NCBI GenBank assembly: GCA_020725025.1
Contig: DYFV01000039.1
Location: 1 to 45,882 of the forward strand
Direction of reading: 5' to 3'
Origin: Azoarcus sp.
Lineage (GTDB): Bacteria; Pseudomonadota; Gammaproteobacteria; Burkholderiales; Rhodocyclaceae
Length of the DNA: 45,882 bases
Positions within the stretch are counted from its first letter, which is position 1. Each line of letters opens with the position of its first letter. This document shows, piece by piece, positions 8,289 to 15,694 of the stretch. A program made the position numbers and the translations under genes. Under the pieces are notes generated by a model. The model saw only the letters and a list, made by a program, of their open reading frames with translations. It was not told where the DNA came from and did not search any database.

Positions 8289-9182
8289 TTACGCGGGCCG
8301 GTCGGCCACCAGCACATCGGCCGCCGACTGGGCCAACACGTGTTTGGTGACGCTGCCGATCAGGAGTTCTTCGAGCGGGCTCTGGCCGTGCTTGCCCATC
8401 ACGATGAGATCGCAGTCCTGTTCCTGCTCCTGCTCGAGGATGCGCAGCGACGGGTCGCCATGGACGATCACGCGTCTCGCCGTTCCGCCGGTCATGCCGG
8501 CATCGGCGATCAGTGCGTTCATGCGGTCCGTCGCCTCGCTCTTGGCGGCCACCCGGTAGCCGTTGATGGCGTCGTCGTCCACGCCGGCGAAACGCAGCTT
8601 GCCCTCGAACGGGACCTCGAAGGCGTGCATCAGGACGAGCTCGGCCTGTGGCGCGACGGCGCGGGCGAGCTGCACCGTCGGCAGCGAGCGCGGCGAGAAG
8701 TCCACCGGCACCAGCACCCGGCGGTATCCCCCGCGGGGGATCTGCTTGACGGCGAGCAGCGGGCGCGTGCTCTTGCGCAGCACGCGCTCGGTGGTCGAGC
8801 CGACCAGCAGCTCGCGCAGGTAGTCGGCCCCACGCGCCCCCAGCACCAGCAGGCCGGCATCGGCGGCGTCGGCCTGGGCCAGGATCTCCTCCAGCACCTG
8901 CCCCGCCACCACGTGCACACCGGCACTGACGCCCGCCCGCTCGCCGGCTTCCGCCGCGACGCGGCGCACCTCCTCCCGCGCTTCGTCGATGAGCCGCTCC
9001 TCCACCGGCTCGGGCGCGTTTCCAAGGTAGTGCCGCAGCTCGTCGAGCGCACTGCGGCTTACCACGTGGGTCACCGCCAGCCGCGCGCCGCACTCTGCGG
9101 CGATCAGCACGGCGCGCTGCAGGGCGTGGCGCGCGTGGGCGGAGAGATCGGTGCCGGCCAGGATCGACTGGATGCGCGTCAT
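8289..9182 (-). CDS. Tandem universal stress protein (two UspA domains)
   Basis: A 297-residue cytoplasmic protein made of two UspA folds (about 1-150 and 151-297). Each carries an ATP-binding G-x2-G-x9-G-S motif: GARG...VGS in the first and GKHG...IGS in the second. Tandem USPs of this type bind ATP and modulate stress or transporter function. The start overlaps the antiporter stop (ATGA), and a ribosome site AAGGAGA precedes it. Its place as third gene behind a P-type ATPase and a CPA2 antiporter suggests it senses energy state for these transporters; that is an inference. Confidence 0.93.
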   Translation of the reverse strand: MTRIQSILAGTDLSAHARHALQRAVLIAAECGARLAVTHVVSRSALDELRHYLGNAPEPVEERLIDEAREEVRRVAAEAGERAGVSAGVHVVAGQVLEEILAQADAADAGLLVLGARGADYLRELLVGSTTERVLRKSTRPLLAVKQIPRGGYRRVLVPVDFSPRSLPTVQLARAVAPQAELVLMHAFEVPFEGKLRFAGVDDDAINGYRVAAKSEATDRMNALIADAGMTGGTARRVIVHGDPSLRILEQEQEQDCDLIVMGKHGQSPLEELLIGSVTKHVLAQSAADVLVADRPA

Positions 9183-10867
9183 GCGTGTATCTCCTTTTCG
9201 TTGCGGACCTGCAGCTCTGCGGCGAAGGCGCGGGCCGCGTAATCGGCGGCATCGGCGAAGGGGTTGAGCACGCGCTCCACGCCAGCCGCGCCGAGCGCCT
9301 GGCCGTGCATGTCGTCGCGCACCACGCCGGCGATATGCCCCTCGAAGCCGGCCGCCCGCAGTGCGTGCAGGAAGGCCCGGTTGGACTCCCACTGGGGAAA
9401 GGTGGTCACGACCCAGGCCGCCCCGGCCAGCGGCAGCGATTCCAGGAAGCTCGGGTCTTCCCCGTCGCCGTAGCGCACCGGCAGGCTCTTGCGCCGCAGC
9501 GCGCGAATGGCCTCCGGATCGAAGTCGACCCCCAGCACGTTGACGCCGGCGGCGCGCAATTGGCTCAGGAGGCGGCTGCCGTAGCGCCCCAGTCCGAACA
9601 CGATGATGTCGGGCTGGCCGGCAGCGCGTCCCTGCCGCTCCACCGCGAGCTCGCGGAACGGATGACGCCGCTCGAACACGCCCAACATCGGCGCGAGCCG
9701 CTCGTAGAGGTCTTGCGAGTAGAGAATCATGTAGGTCGACAGGGTGATGGTGACCAGGCCGACCAGGGTGGTGAGGCCCAGCGCCTCGACCCCGATGTGC
9801 CCCAGGCTGATGCCCATCGCCACGAACACGATGGAGAACTCGCTGATCTGGGCCACGGTGAGTCCCGCGAGAAAGCCCGTGCGTTTTCGGTAGCCCATGT
9901 AGCCCATGATCGCCATGACGATGAGCGGGTTGCCGATCAGGACGAAGAGCGACAGCGCTACCGCCGGCCACAGCTCGCCGCCGAGGGTGGAGAAGTCGAG
10001 CTTGGCGCCGAGATCGATGAAGAAGAAGAGCAGCAGGAAGTCCCGGATGCCGGTCAGCCGCGCGCTCATCGCCTCCCGGTAGCTGGTCGACGCGAGTGAG
10101 AAGCCGGCCAGGAAAGCGCCCGCTTCCTTGCTGAACCCGGCCCATTCGCCCAGTGCGGCGAGCCCGGTGCCCCAGGCGATGGCGAACACCAGCAGCAGCT
10201 CCTGGGAGCGCGCCATGGCCGCCACCAGTCGCGGCAGCACATAGCGCATCAGGAGGTACATGAGCGCAGCCGCGCCCACCAGCCTGCCCACCAGCGAGAC
10301 GAGCAACACGCCCAGCGCTTCGCCCTCGGCCCCGCGCAGCGCGCTCATGGCCATCATCGCCAGGACCACCGCCACGTCCTGCACGATGAGGAAGCCTACC
10401 GCGATGCGCCCGTGCAGGGAATCGAGCTCGCGCTTGTCGGACAGGAGCTTGACGATGATGATGGTGCTGGAGAAGGTGAGCGCCACCGCCACGTAGAGTG
10501 CCTCCATCATCCCCTTGCCGAGCAGCAGGATGAGGACGAATCCGAAGGCGATGGTGAAGGCGAGCTGCCCCAGGCCGGTGGCGAGCGCGACCGCGCCGAT
10601 GTGGCGGACGTGGTGCAGGTCGAGCTTGAGACCCACCACGAAGAGCAGCACGGTCACGCCCACCTGCGCGAGCAGGTCGATCTGGTCGTGGGCGGTCACC
10701 AGCCCGAAGGCGGCAGGCCCCACCAGGATGCCGACCACGATGTAGGCGATCAGCACGGGCTGGCGCAGACGCACCGCGAAGGCACCGACGAGCGCCGACA
10801 CGAGCAACAGGAGCGCGAACTCCGCGTAGGGCCCGTAGGCCGGAACCGCTTCGCTACTCACGCTCAT
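9179..10867 (-). CDS. CPA2-family cation:proton antiporter with TrkA-N domain
   Basis: A 562-residue inner-membrane protein. About 12 helices cover roughly residues 10-385 (Na+/H+ exchanger fold, KefB/YbaL type). A cytoplasmic TrkA-N Rossmann domain follows with the nucleotide motif GLGRYG. Such proteins move K+ or Na+ against H+ under control of NAD(H) or glutathione-type ligands. The TrkA-C domain seen in some relatives is not evident; after the Rossmann fold the protein ends soon. The start overlaps the ATPase gene by 14 bases and the stop overlaps the USP start by 4, so the three are one operon. The transported ion cannot be read from the sequence. Confidence 0.92.
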   Translation of the reverse strand: MSVSSEAVPAYGPYAEFALLLLVSALVGAFAVRLRQPVLIAYIVVGILVGPAAFGLVTAHDQIDLLAQVGVTVLLFVVGLKLDLHHVRHIGAVALATGLGQLAFTIAFGFVLILLLGKGMMEALYVAVALTFSSTIIIVKLLSDKRELDSLHGRIAVGFLIVQDVAVVLAMMAMSALRGAEGEALGVLLVSLVGRLVGAAALMYLLMRYVLPRLVAAMARSQELLLVFAIAWGTGLAALGEWAGFSKEAGAFLAGFSLASTSYREAMSARLTGIRDFLLLFFFIDLGAKLDFSTLGGELWPAVALSLFVLIGNPLIVMAIMGYMGYRKRTGFLAGLTVAQISEFSIVFVAMGISLGHIGVEALGLTTLVGLVTITLSTYMILYSQDLYERLAPMLGVFERRHPFRELAVERQGRAAGQPDIIVFGLGRYGSRLLSQLRAAGVNVLGVDFDPEAIRALRRKSLPVRYGDGEDPSFLESLPLAGAAWVVTTFPQWESNRAFLHALRAAGFEGHIAGVVRDDMHGQALGAAGVERVLNPFADAADYAARAFAAELQVRNEKEIHA

Positions 10868-13589
10868 GCTCCGCCCCCAGCTCGCCGCGCCGCCACTTCA
10901 CGAGCGCCTTCTCGGCCTCCACCACCAACAATACGCCCCCGCCGAAGGCGACGATGCGGCCCCAGGTCGCCGCATCCAGCCCTTCGGTACCGAACAGCGT
11001 CTGCATCGCCGGTGCGTAGGTGAAGAGAAGCTGGCAGACGATGAGCAACCCGATCGCCAGCAGCACGTAGCGGTTTCCGAAGAAGCCCTCGCGGTTGAGG
11101 ATGGAGTCGGTGAAGCTCCTCACGTTGAAGAGGTAGAACACCTCGCCCATCAGTACCGCGTTGACCGCCGCGGTGCGCGCGAAGTCCACGCTCATGCCGC
11201 GTTCGAGTTCCCACAGGAAGAAGCCGAGCGCACCGGCCACCAGCAGCAGGCCGACGAAGACCACGCGCCAGATCAGGAAGCGGGTGAGCAGCGGCTCGGC
11301 GGGGTCGCGCGGCGCGCGCGCCATGATATTGCGCTCCGGACACTCGAAGGCGAGGGCGAGCGCGAGCGTCACCGCGGTGACCATGTTCACCCACAGGATC
11401 TGGGCGGGCGTGATGGGGAGCGTCAGCCCCAGCAGGATCGCCGCCACCAGCACTCCGGCCTGCCCCAGGTTGGTGGGCAGGATGAAGGCGATGGCCTTGC
11501 GCAGGTTGTCGTAGACCGTCCGCCCCTCCTCCACCGCCGCGGCCACCGAGGCGAAGTTGTCGTCGGCGAGCACCATCTCGGCCGCCTCCTTGGCCGCCTC
11601 GGTGCCGTTCCTGCCCATCGCCACGCCGACGTCTGCACGCTTCAGGGCCGGCGCATCGTTCACCCCGTCGCCGGTCATCGCCACCACCTCGCCGCGGGCC
11701 TGCAGCGCGCGCACCAGGCGCAGCTTGTGCTCGGGGCTGGCCCGGGCGAAGATGTCCGTCCGCGCGGCCACGTCGACCAGGCGGGCGTCGTCCAGGGCCT
11801 CGATCTCGGCGCCGGTGATGGCGCGCACCTCCTGGGCCAGTCCGAGCTCCCGGCCGATGGCGCAGGCGGTGGCGATGTGGTCGCCGGTGATCATCTTCAC
11901 CCGGATGCCCGCGCTGCGGCAGCGCGCCACGGCGCGGATCGCCTCCTCCCGCGGCGGGTCGGTGAGCCCCAGCACGCCCAGCAGGATGAAACCGCCGCCC
12001 TCGATGTCGGCGAAGTCGAGCCCGGCGAGCGCGTCCTCCCCCGGCCGCAGTGCCACGGCCAGCAGCCGCATGCCCTCCCCGGCCGCTTCGTCCATCGCCC
12101 GCTGCCACCCCTCGCGCTGCAGCGGGCGGGGCTCACCCTCCTGCCACTGGGTCGCGCACAGCTCGAAGACCCGCTCGGGCGCGCCCTTCAGATAGATCAG
12201 GCCGTGCCCTGCGTGGTCGTGATGCAGGGTCGCCATGAAGCGGTGCTCGGACTCGAAGGGGATCACGTCGGTGCGCGGCAGCGCATCGCGCTCGTAGCGC
12301 TCGTCCAGGCCCGCCTTCCAGGCCAGGGTGACGAGCGCGCCCTCGGTGGGATCGCCCGCCACCCGCCACTCCTCGTCCTCCTGGCGCAGGGCGGCGTCGT
12401 TGCACAGGAGCACGGCGCGACCGATCTCGGCGATGAGCGGCTCGTCGTCCACCGGCAGCTCCGTGCCGTCCCGGGAGAAGCCGCCGCGCGGCGCATAGCC
12501 CGCCCCCGATACGTCGATCGCTCCCGCCGCGGCGATCACCCGGCGCACGGTCATCTCGTTGCGGGTGAGGGTGCCGGTCTTGTCCGTGCAGATCACGGTC
12601 ACCGAGCCCAGCGTCTCCACCGCCGGAAGGCGCCGGATGATGGCGTTGCGCCGCGCCATGCGCTGCACGCCGATGGCGAGCGTGATGGTCATGATGGCCG
12701 GCAGCCCCTCGGGAATGGCCGCGACCGCGAGGCCCACCGCGGCCAGGAACATCTCCCCCGCCGAGTAGTCGCGGGCGAGCGTACCGAAGGCGAAGGCGCC
12801 GCCGGCCACGGCGAGGATGACCCAGGTGAGGAAGCGACCGAAACCGGCGAGCTTGCGCAGCAGCGGCGTGGTCAGCGCCTCCACCGTGCTCAGCATGGCG
12901 CTGATGCGTCCGATCTCGGTTTCGGCGCCGGTGGCGACCACCACCCCGACGCCCTGGCCGTAGGATACGAGCGTGCCCGAATAGGCCATGGAGCTGCGGT
13001 CCCCCAGGGCGGCCCCGGAGCCGACCGGCGCCACCCGCTTCTCCACCGGCACCGACTCGCCGGTGAGGGCGGCCTCCTCGATGCGCAGGCTTCTCACCTC
13101 CACCAGCCGCAGGTCGGCCGGCACCTTGTCGCCGGAGACGAGGAACACGATGTCGCCGGGCACCAGTTCCTCGGCGGGGATTTCCCGCCGCCGGCCGCCG
13201 CGCAAGACCTGGGCGTGGGGCGAGAGCATGTTGCGGATGGCGTCGAGCGCCTTCTCCGCCTTGCCCTCCTGGATGAAGCCGATGACGGCGTTGATCACCA
13301 CCACGCCGAAGATGACCCCGCTGTCGATCCAGTGCCCGAGCAGCGCGGTGATCGCACCGGCCGCGAGCAGCACGTAGATCAGCACGTTGTGGAACTGCAG
13401 CAGGAAGCGGGCGACCGATCCGCGCCGGGGCGGCTGCGGCAGAGTGTTGGGGCCGTGGCGCTCGCGCCGCGCAGAGGCCTCCGCCTCGGCGAGCCCGTCG
13501 CGGCGCGCCACCCGCTGGGCCTGCATGACCTCGTCGGCGTCGCGGGTATGCCAGCCGGTCTTGTCCGTGTGCCGATCGGCTTCGCTCAT
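10854..13589 (-). CDS. P2-type cation-transporting ATPase (Ca2+/Na+-like)
   Basis: A 911-residue inner-membrane pump. The order is N-terminal cation ATPase domain (about 15-85), actuator domain with TGES (176-179), helix M4 with PEGLP (293-297), phosphorylation site Asp336 in CTDKTGT, nucleotide domain, the hinge TGDGVNDAP, and a C-terminal six-helix block with LWVNMVTAV. The PEGLP motif is typical of Ca2+-type (P2A) pumps rather than heavy-metal (CPx) pumps, which have Cys in M4. The substrate may be Ca2+, Na+ or Mg2+. No clear ribosome site precedes the ATG. It is the first gene of the ATPase-antiporter-USP operon. Confidence 0.93.
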   Translation of the reverse strand: MSEADRHTDKTGWHTRDADEVMQAQRVARRDGLAEAEASARRERHGPNTLPQPPRRGSVARFLLQFHNVLIYVLLAAGAITALLGHWIDSGVIFGVVVINAVIGFIQEGKAEKALDAIRNMLSPHAQVLRGGRRREIPAEELVPGDIVFLVSGDKVPADLRLVEVRSLRIEEAALTGESVPVEKRVAPVGSGAALGDRSSMAYSGTLVSYGQGVGVVVATGAETEIGRISAMLSTVEALTTPLLRKLAGFGRFLTWVILAVAGGAFAFGTLARDYSAGEMFLAAVGLAVAAIPEGLPAIMTITLAIGVQRMARRNAIIRRLPAVETLGSVTVICTDKTGTLTRNEMTVRRVIAAAGAIDVSGAGYAPRGGFSRDGTELPVDDEPLIAEIGRAVLLCNDAALRQEDEEWRVAGDPTEGALVTLAWKAGLDERYERDALPRTDVIPFESEHRFMATLHHDHAGHGLIYLKGAPERVFELCATQWQEGEPRPLQREGWQRAMDEAAGEGMRLLAVALRPGEDALAGLDFADIEGGGFILLGVLGLTDPPREEAIRAVARCRSAGIRVKMITGDHIATACAIGRELGLAQEVRAITGAEIEALDDARLVDVAARTDIFARASPEHKLRLVRALQARGEVVAMTGDGVNDAPALKRADVGVAMGRNGTEAAKEAAEMVLADDNFASVAAAVEEGRTVYDNLRKAIAFILPTNLGQAGVLVAAILLGLTLPITPAQILWVNMVTAVTLALALAFECPERNIMARAPRDPAEPLLTRFLIWRVVFVGLLLVAGALGFFLWELERGMSVDFARTAAVNAVLMGEVFYLFNVRSFTDSILNREGFFGNRYVLLAIGLLIVCQLLFTYAPAMQTLFGTEGLDAATWGRIVAFGGGVLLVVEAEKALVKWRRGELGAEHERE

Positions 13590-13730
13590 GATGTGCGTGG
13601 TGATGGAGGGGCAGCGGAAGCGCGGGCGATGCCGTGACGCCCGCGGGAGAGACGGTGCCCGTGCGCATAAGTTCAGCGCGACCGGGTCCGGCCGCGCGAT
13701 GATAGCAGCGCTGCGGAAATGCCGCCCGAA

Positions 13731-14234
13731 TCAGCCCTTGGCGGCGCGGGAATCCGGCAACAGGACGACGCGCGTCCCGGCGAGGCGGTCGTGCAGGAAC
13801 TGGCGGTCGCGATCGATAAGCGCCCAGGCGAGCCCCAGGCCGAAACACAGCACCGAGGGCCAGGCGAGGGTGTAGCGCAGCCAGCTCGCCGCGAGGGAAG
13901 GCGTGCCGCCTTCGGTCGTCACCAGCCGCAGGCGCCAGGTCTGCATGGCCAGCGTCTGTCCCTGGTGCCGCCAGTACCAGACAAAATAGGCGCCGAGGAC
14001 GAGATAGATGTGTACCCAGGCCACCCAGCCCGCCGGCGCGATGCCCCAGCCCATGCCCAGCAGCAGGTAGGGCACGAGGAAGGTGAGCGCGAGCACGCCC
14101 AGCAGCAGCAGCGACTCGTAGAGCAGGCTCGCCAGGCGACGGCGCAGGCCGGCGAGTTCGACGACGACGCGGGATTCGGTGGTGATGGGGGCGGCGGCGG
14201 CCGGCCGGGAGCGGGTTGCGGTCTTTGCGTTCAT
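13731..14234 (-). CDS. RDD-family membrane protein
   Basis: A 167-residue protein. RDD proteins are small multi-helix membrane proteins named for an Arg-Asp-Asp motif near the N-terminus. Here hydrophobic helices lie at about 32-57, 63-85 and 120-140, and the C-terminal region contains DRDRQFLHDRLAGTRVV, typical of the family. It is the last gene of the sigma factor operon, and its start overlaps the DUF3106 stop (ATGA). The function is unknown; some relatives are thought to act as exchangers. The 141 bases downstream, before the ATPase start, hold a TATCAT hexamer on the minus strand and a 10-bp palindrome at 13705-13714, which might belong to the ATPase promoter. Confidence 0.88.
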   Translation of the reverse strand: MNAKTATRSRPAAAAPITTESRVVVELAGLRRRLASLLYESLLLLGVLALTFLVPYLLLGMGWGIAPAGWVAWVHIYLVLGAYFVWYWRHQGQTLAMQTWRLRLVTTEGGTPSLAASWLRYTLAWPSVLCFGLGLAWALIDRDRQFLHDRLAGTRVVLLPDSRAAKG

Positions 14235-14683
14235 TCCGATGGGCCGCGCGGAGGCGGTCGTGAGACGGGGCGCTGCGGGCGCGCCTCGGGGCGGAGCCGG
14301 CGTTCCTCGGGGGTGAGGCTGCGGTAGCGCAGCCACTGCTCGCGCATGGCCTCGCGCTGTTCGGGTGGCGCGTTGCGCAGCGCCCGATACTGGTCGCGCG
14401 CCCGCTGGCGCTCCTCCGGGGTGAGATCGGCCCAGGACTTCATCCGGGCGCGGATGCGAATCTGCTCCTCCGGCGTGAGCCGGTGGTAGCGGCCGGCAAT
14501 CCCTATCCACTTCTGGCGCCGCTCCTCGCTCATTTCGTTCCAGCTTTCGGAAAGCGGCGCGAGCACCTCGCGCTGCGCGGGCGAGAGCTCGTGCCAGCGG
14601 GGCGCCCCGATGGGTGCGACCGCCGCGGCGACCCCGGCGAAGGCGAGCGCGACGATCAGGATTGCGAGTCGCGCTGCAGCCAT
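14231..14683 (-). CDS. DUF3106-type exported protein
   Basis: A 150-residue protein with an N-terminal signal peptide (about 1-22, AVAPIGAP region) and repeats of the type LxPxERxxxRxxxxxW. Examples are LSPAQREVLAPL, LTPEEQIRIRARMKSW and LTPEERQRARDQYR. This is the DUF3106 pattern. The C-terminus is Pro/Arg-rich. The protein is predicted periplasmic with mostly helical structure; activity is unknown. Its start lies inside the end of the DUF3619 gene (28-base overlap), and it overlaps the RDD gene by 4 bases. The sigma-DUF3619-DUF3106-RDD order is conserved in betaproteobacteria. Confidence 0.85.
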   Translation of the reverse strand: MAAARLAILIVALAFAGVAAAVAPIGAPRWHELSPAQREVLAPLSESWNEMSEERRQKWIGIAGRYHRLTPEEQIRIRARMKSWADLTPEERQRARDQYRALRNAPPEQREAMREQWLRYRSLTPEERRLRPEARPQRPVSRPPPRGPSE

Positions 14684-15027
14684 TCCCTGAATTCCGAGTC
14701 CAGATAGGCGTCGATGGGCAGGTCGTCCGCGAGCAGCGCCATATCCACGTCCTGCATGGCGGCCACCCGTGACAAGGTGGTCCAGTAGTCCCCGACCAGC
14801 AGCACGGCGAGCACGACCGCGATCGCGGCGGCCGAGCGCACCACCGGCGGGAACATCAGGCGCAGCCACTCCCGCGAGGCGAGGCGCGCGAACCGCCCGG
14901 GACGGCGCTGCACCGCAAGCGCCTGCTCCCGGGCGGCGCGCAGCCGGGCGGCCAGATCGCCGTCGATGGCGCGGGCGGATGCCGAAAGGTGTCCCGCGAG
15001 CCTGCGGGCGAACTCCTGTTCGTTCAT
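14656..15027 (-). CDS. DUF3619 single-pass membrane protein, possible anti-sigma factor
   Basis: A 123-residue protein with a soluble N-terminal half, one hydrophobic helix at about 66-85, and a short C-terminal part outside. It begins MNEQEFARRLAGHLSASA. The start overlaps the sigma factor stop (ATGA). The layout (cytoplasmic domain, one helix, gene directly after an ECF sigma gene) fits an anti-sigma factor. No zinc-binding HxxxCxxC motif is visible, so the anti-sigma role is only inferred from position and topology. Confidence 0.85.
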   Translation of the reverse strand: MNEQEFARRLAGHLSASARAIDGDLAARLRAAREQALAVQRRPGRFARLASREWLRLMFPPVVRSAAAIAVVLAVLLVGDYWTTLSRVAAMQDVDMALLADDLPIDAYLDSEFREWLQRDSQS

Positions 15028-15614
15028 GGCACGATCCCCTTGGCTTTCAGGGCCGCCGCCAGCGTCTGCGTGGCGCGCGAGCAGTGAGTCTTGACGCTGC
15101 CTTCCGAGCAGCCCATGGCCGCGGCCGTCTCGGCAATGTCGAGTTCTTCCCAGTAACGCAAAAGAAAGGCCTCCCGTTGACGCTGGGGCAGCCGCGCGAT
15201 CTCCCGCTCGATGGCTGCCATGATGCTCGCCTGCTCGTAGAGCCCATGCGGCGTGTCCGCACGAACCGCGTCGCAATCGGCGGTGAGCACGTCCAGCGGA
15301 TCGCTGTCGTCGTCATCGTCCGTGCGCAGCGCCGACAGCAGCGTCACCCAGGTGTTGCGCACCTTGCGGCGACGCATCGCGTCGAGGATGACGTTCTGCA
15401 GGATGCGCTGGAACAGCATCGGGAACTCGCCCGCGGGCCGATCCCCGTAGCTCGCCGACAGCTTCAGCATCGCGTCCTGCACCGCATCGAGGGCCGCCTC
15501 GTCGTTGCGCAGGGCATACGCCGCGTGCTTGAACGCACGCTTTTCGACGCTTTCGAGGAAGGCCGACAGTTCTGCCCGGGAAGCCAGCGATTGATCCTTC
15601 AGAAGGCCGCCCAT
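15024..15614 (-). CDS. RNA polymerase sigma factor, ECF-like
   Basis: A 196-residue sigma70-family protein. Region 2 is about residues 20-85 (ALDAVQDAMLKLSASY, then MLFQRILQNVILDAMRRRKVR). An acidic linker follows (DDDDDSD at about 98-104), then region 4 with the helix-turn-helix LPQRQREAFLLRYWEELDIAETAAAMGCSEGSVKTHCSRA (about 141-180). It directs RNA polymerase to a small set of promoters, perhaps including its own. It is the first gene of a four-gene operon and is divergent from ilvI. Its target stress is not known from sequence. Confidence 0.9.
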   Translation of the reverse strand: MGGLLKDQSLASRAELSAFLESVEKRAFKHAAYALRNDEAALDAVQDAMLKLSASYGDRPAGEFPMLFQRILQNVILDAMRRRKVRNTWVTLLSALRTDDDDDSDPLDVLTADCDAVRADTPHGLYEQASIMAAIEREIARLPQRQREAFLLRYWEELDIAETAAAMGCSEGSVKTHCSRATQTLAAALKAKGIVP

Positions 15615-15644
15615 TCGGTGCCTTGCCGCAATGCCGCGGCAGCC

Positions 15645-15674
15645 TTGACCAAATGGCGAGTGACACGGTAACGT
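15645..15674 (+). promoter_or_regulatory. Probable sigma70 promoter of the ilv operon
   Basis: TTGACC at 15645-15650 is followed after 18 bases by TAACGT at 15669-15674. The transcription start would fall near 15681, only about 14 bases before the ilvI ATG. The -10 region overlaps the ACGTTCG inverted repeat at 15671-15690. Confidence 0.5.
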
Positions 15675-15690
15675 TCGCCGTTTCGAACGT
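15671..15690. promoter_or_regulatory. Perfect inverted repeat, candidate operator of ilvI/sigma gap
   Basis: ACGTTCG, six bases, then CGAACGT. It overlaps the presumed -10 and start point of the ilvI promoter, in the 80-bp gap shared with the divergent sigma gene. A 7-6-7 palindrome in this place is what a dimeric repressor site would look like. It could instead form a small hairpin at the mRNA 5' end. The regulator is not identified. Confidence 0.45.
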
Positions 15691-15694
15691 AATA

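Noticed and set aside
5436..9242. A very long plus-strand open frame (1268 codons) antisense to pepN and the USP gene
   Set aside because: It lies opposite well-supported genes and its composition is the mirrored codon bias of high-G+C DNA. No domain or ribosome site is seen.
10866..13637. A 923-codon plus-strand open frame antisense to the P-type ATPase
   Set aside because: Antisense shadow of a gene with complete motifs (DKTGT, TGES, PEGLP); His/Arg/Gly-rich with no family features.
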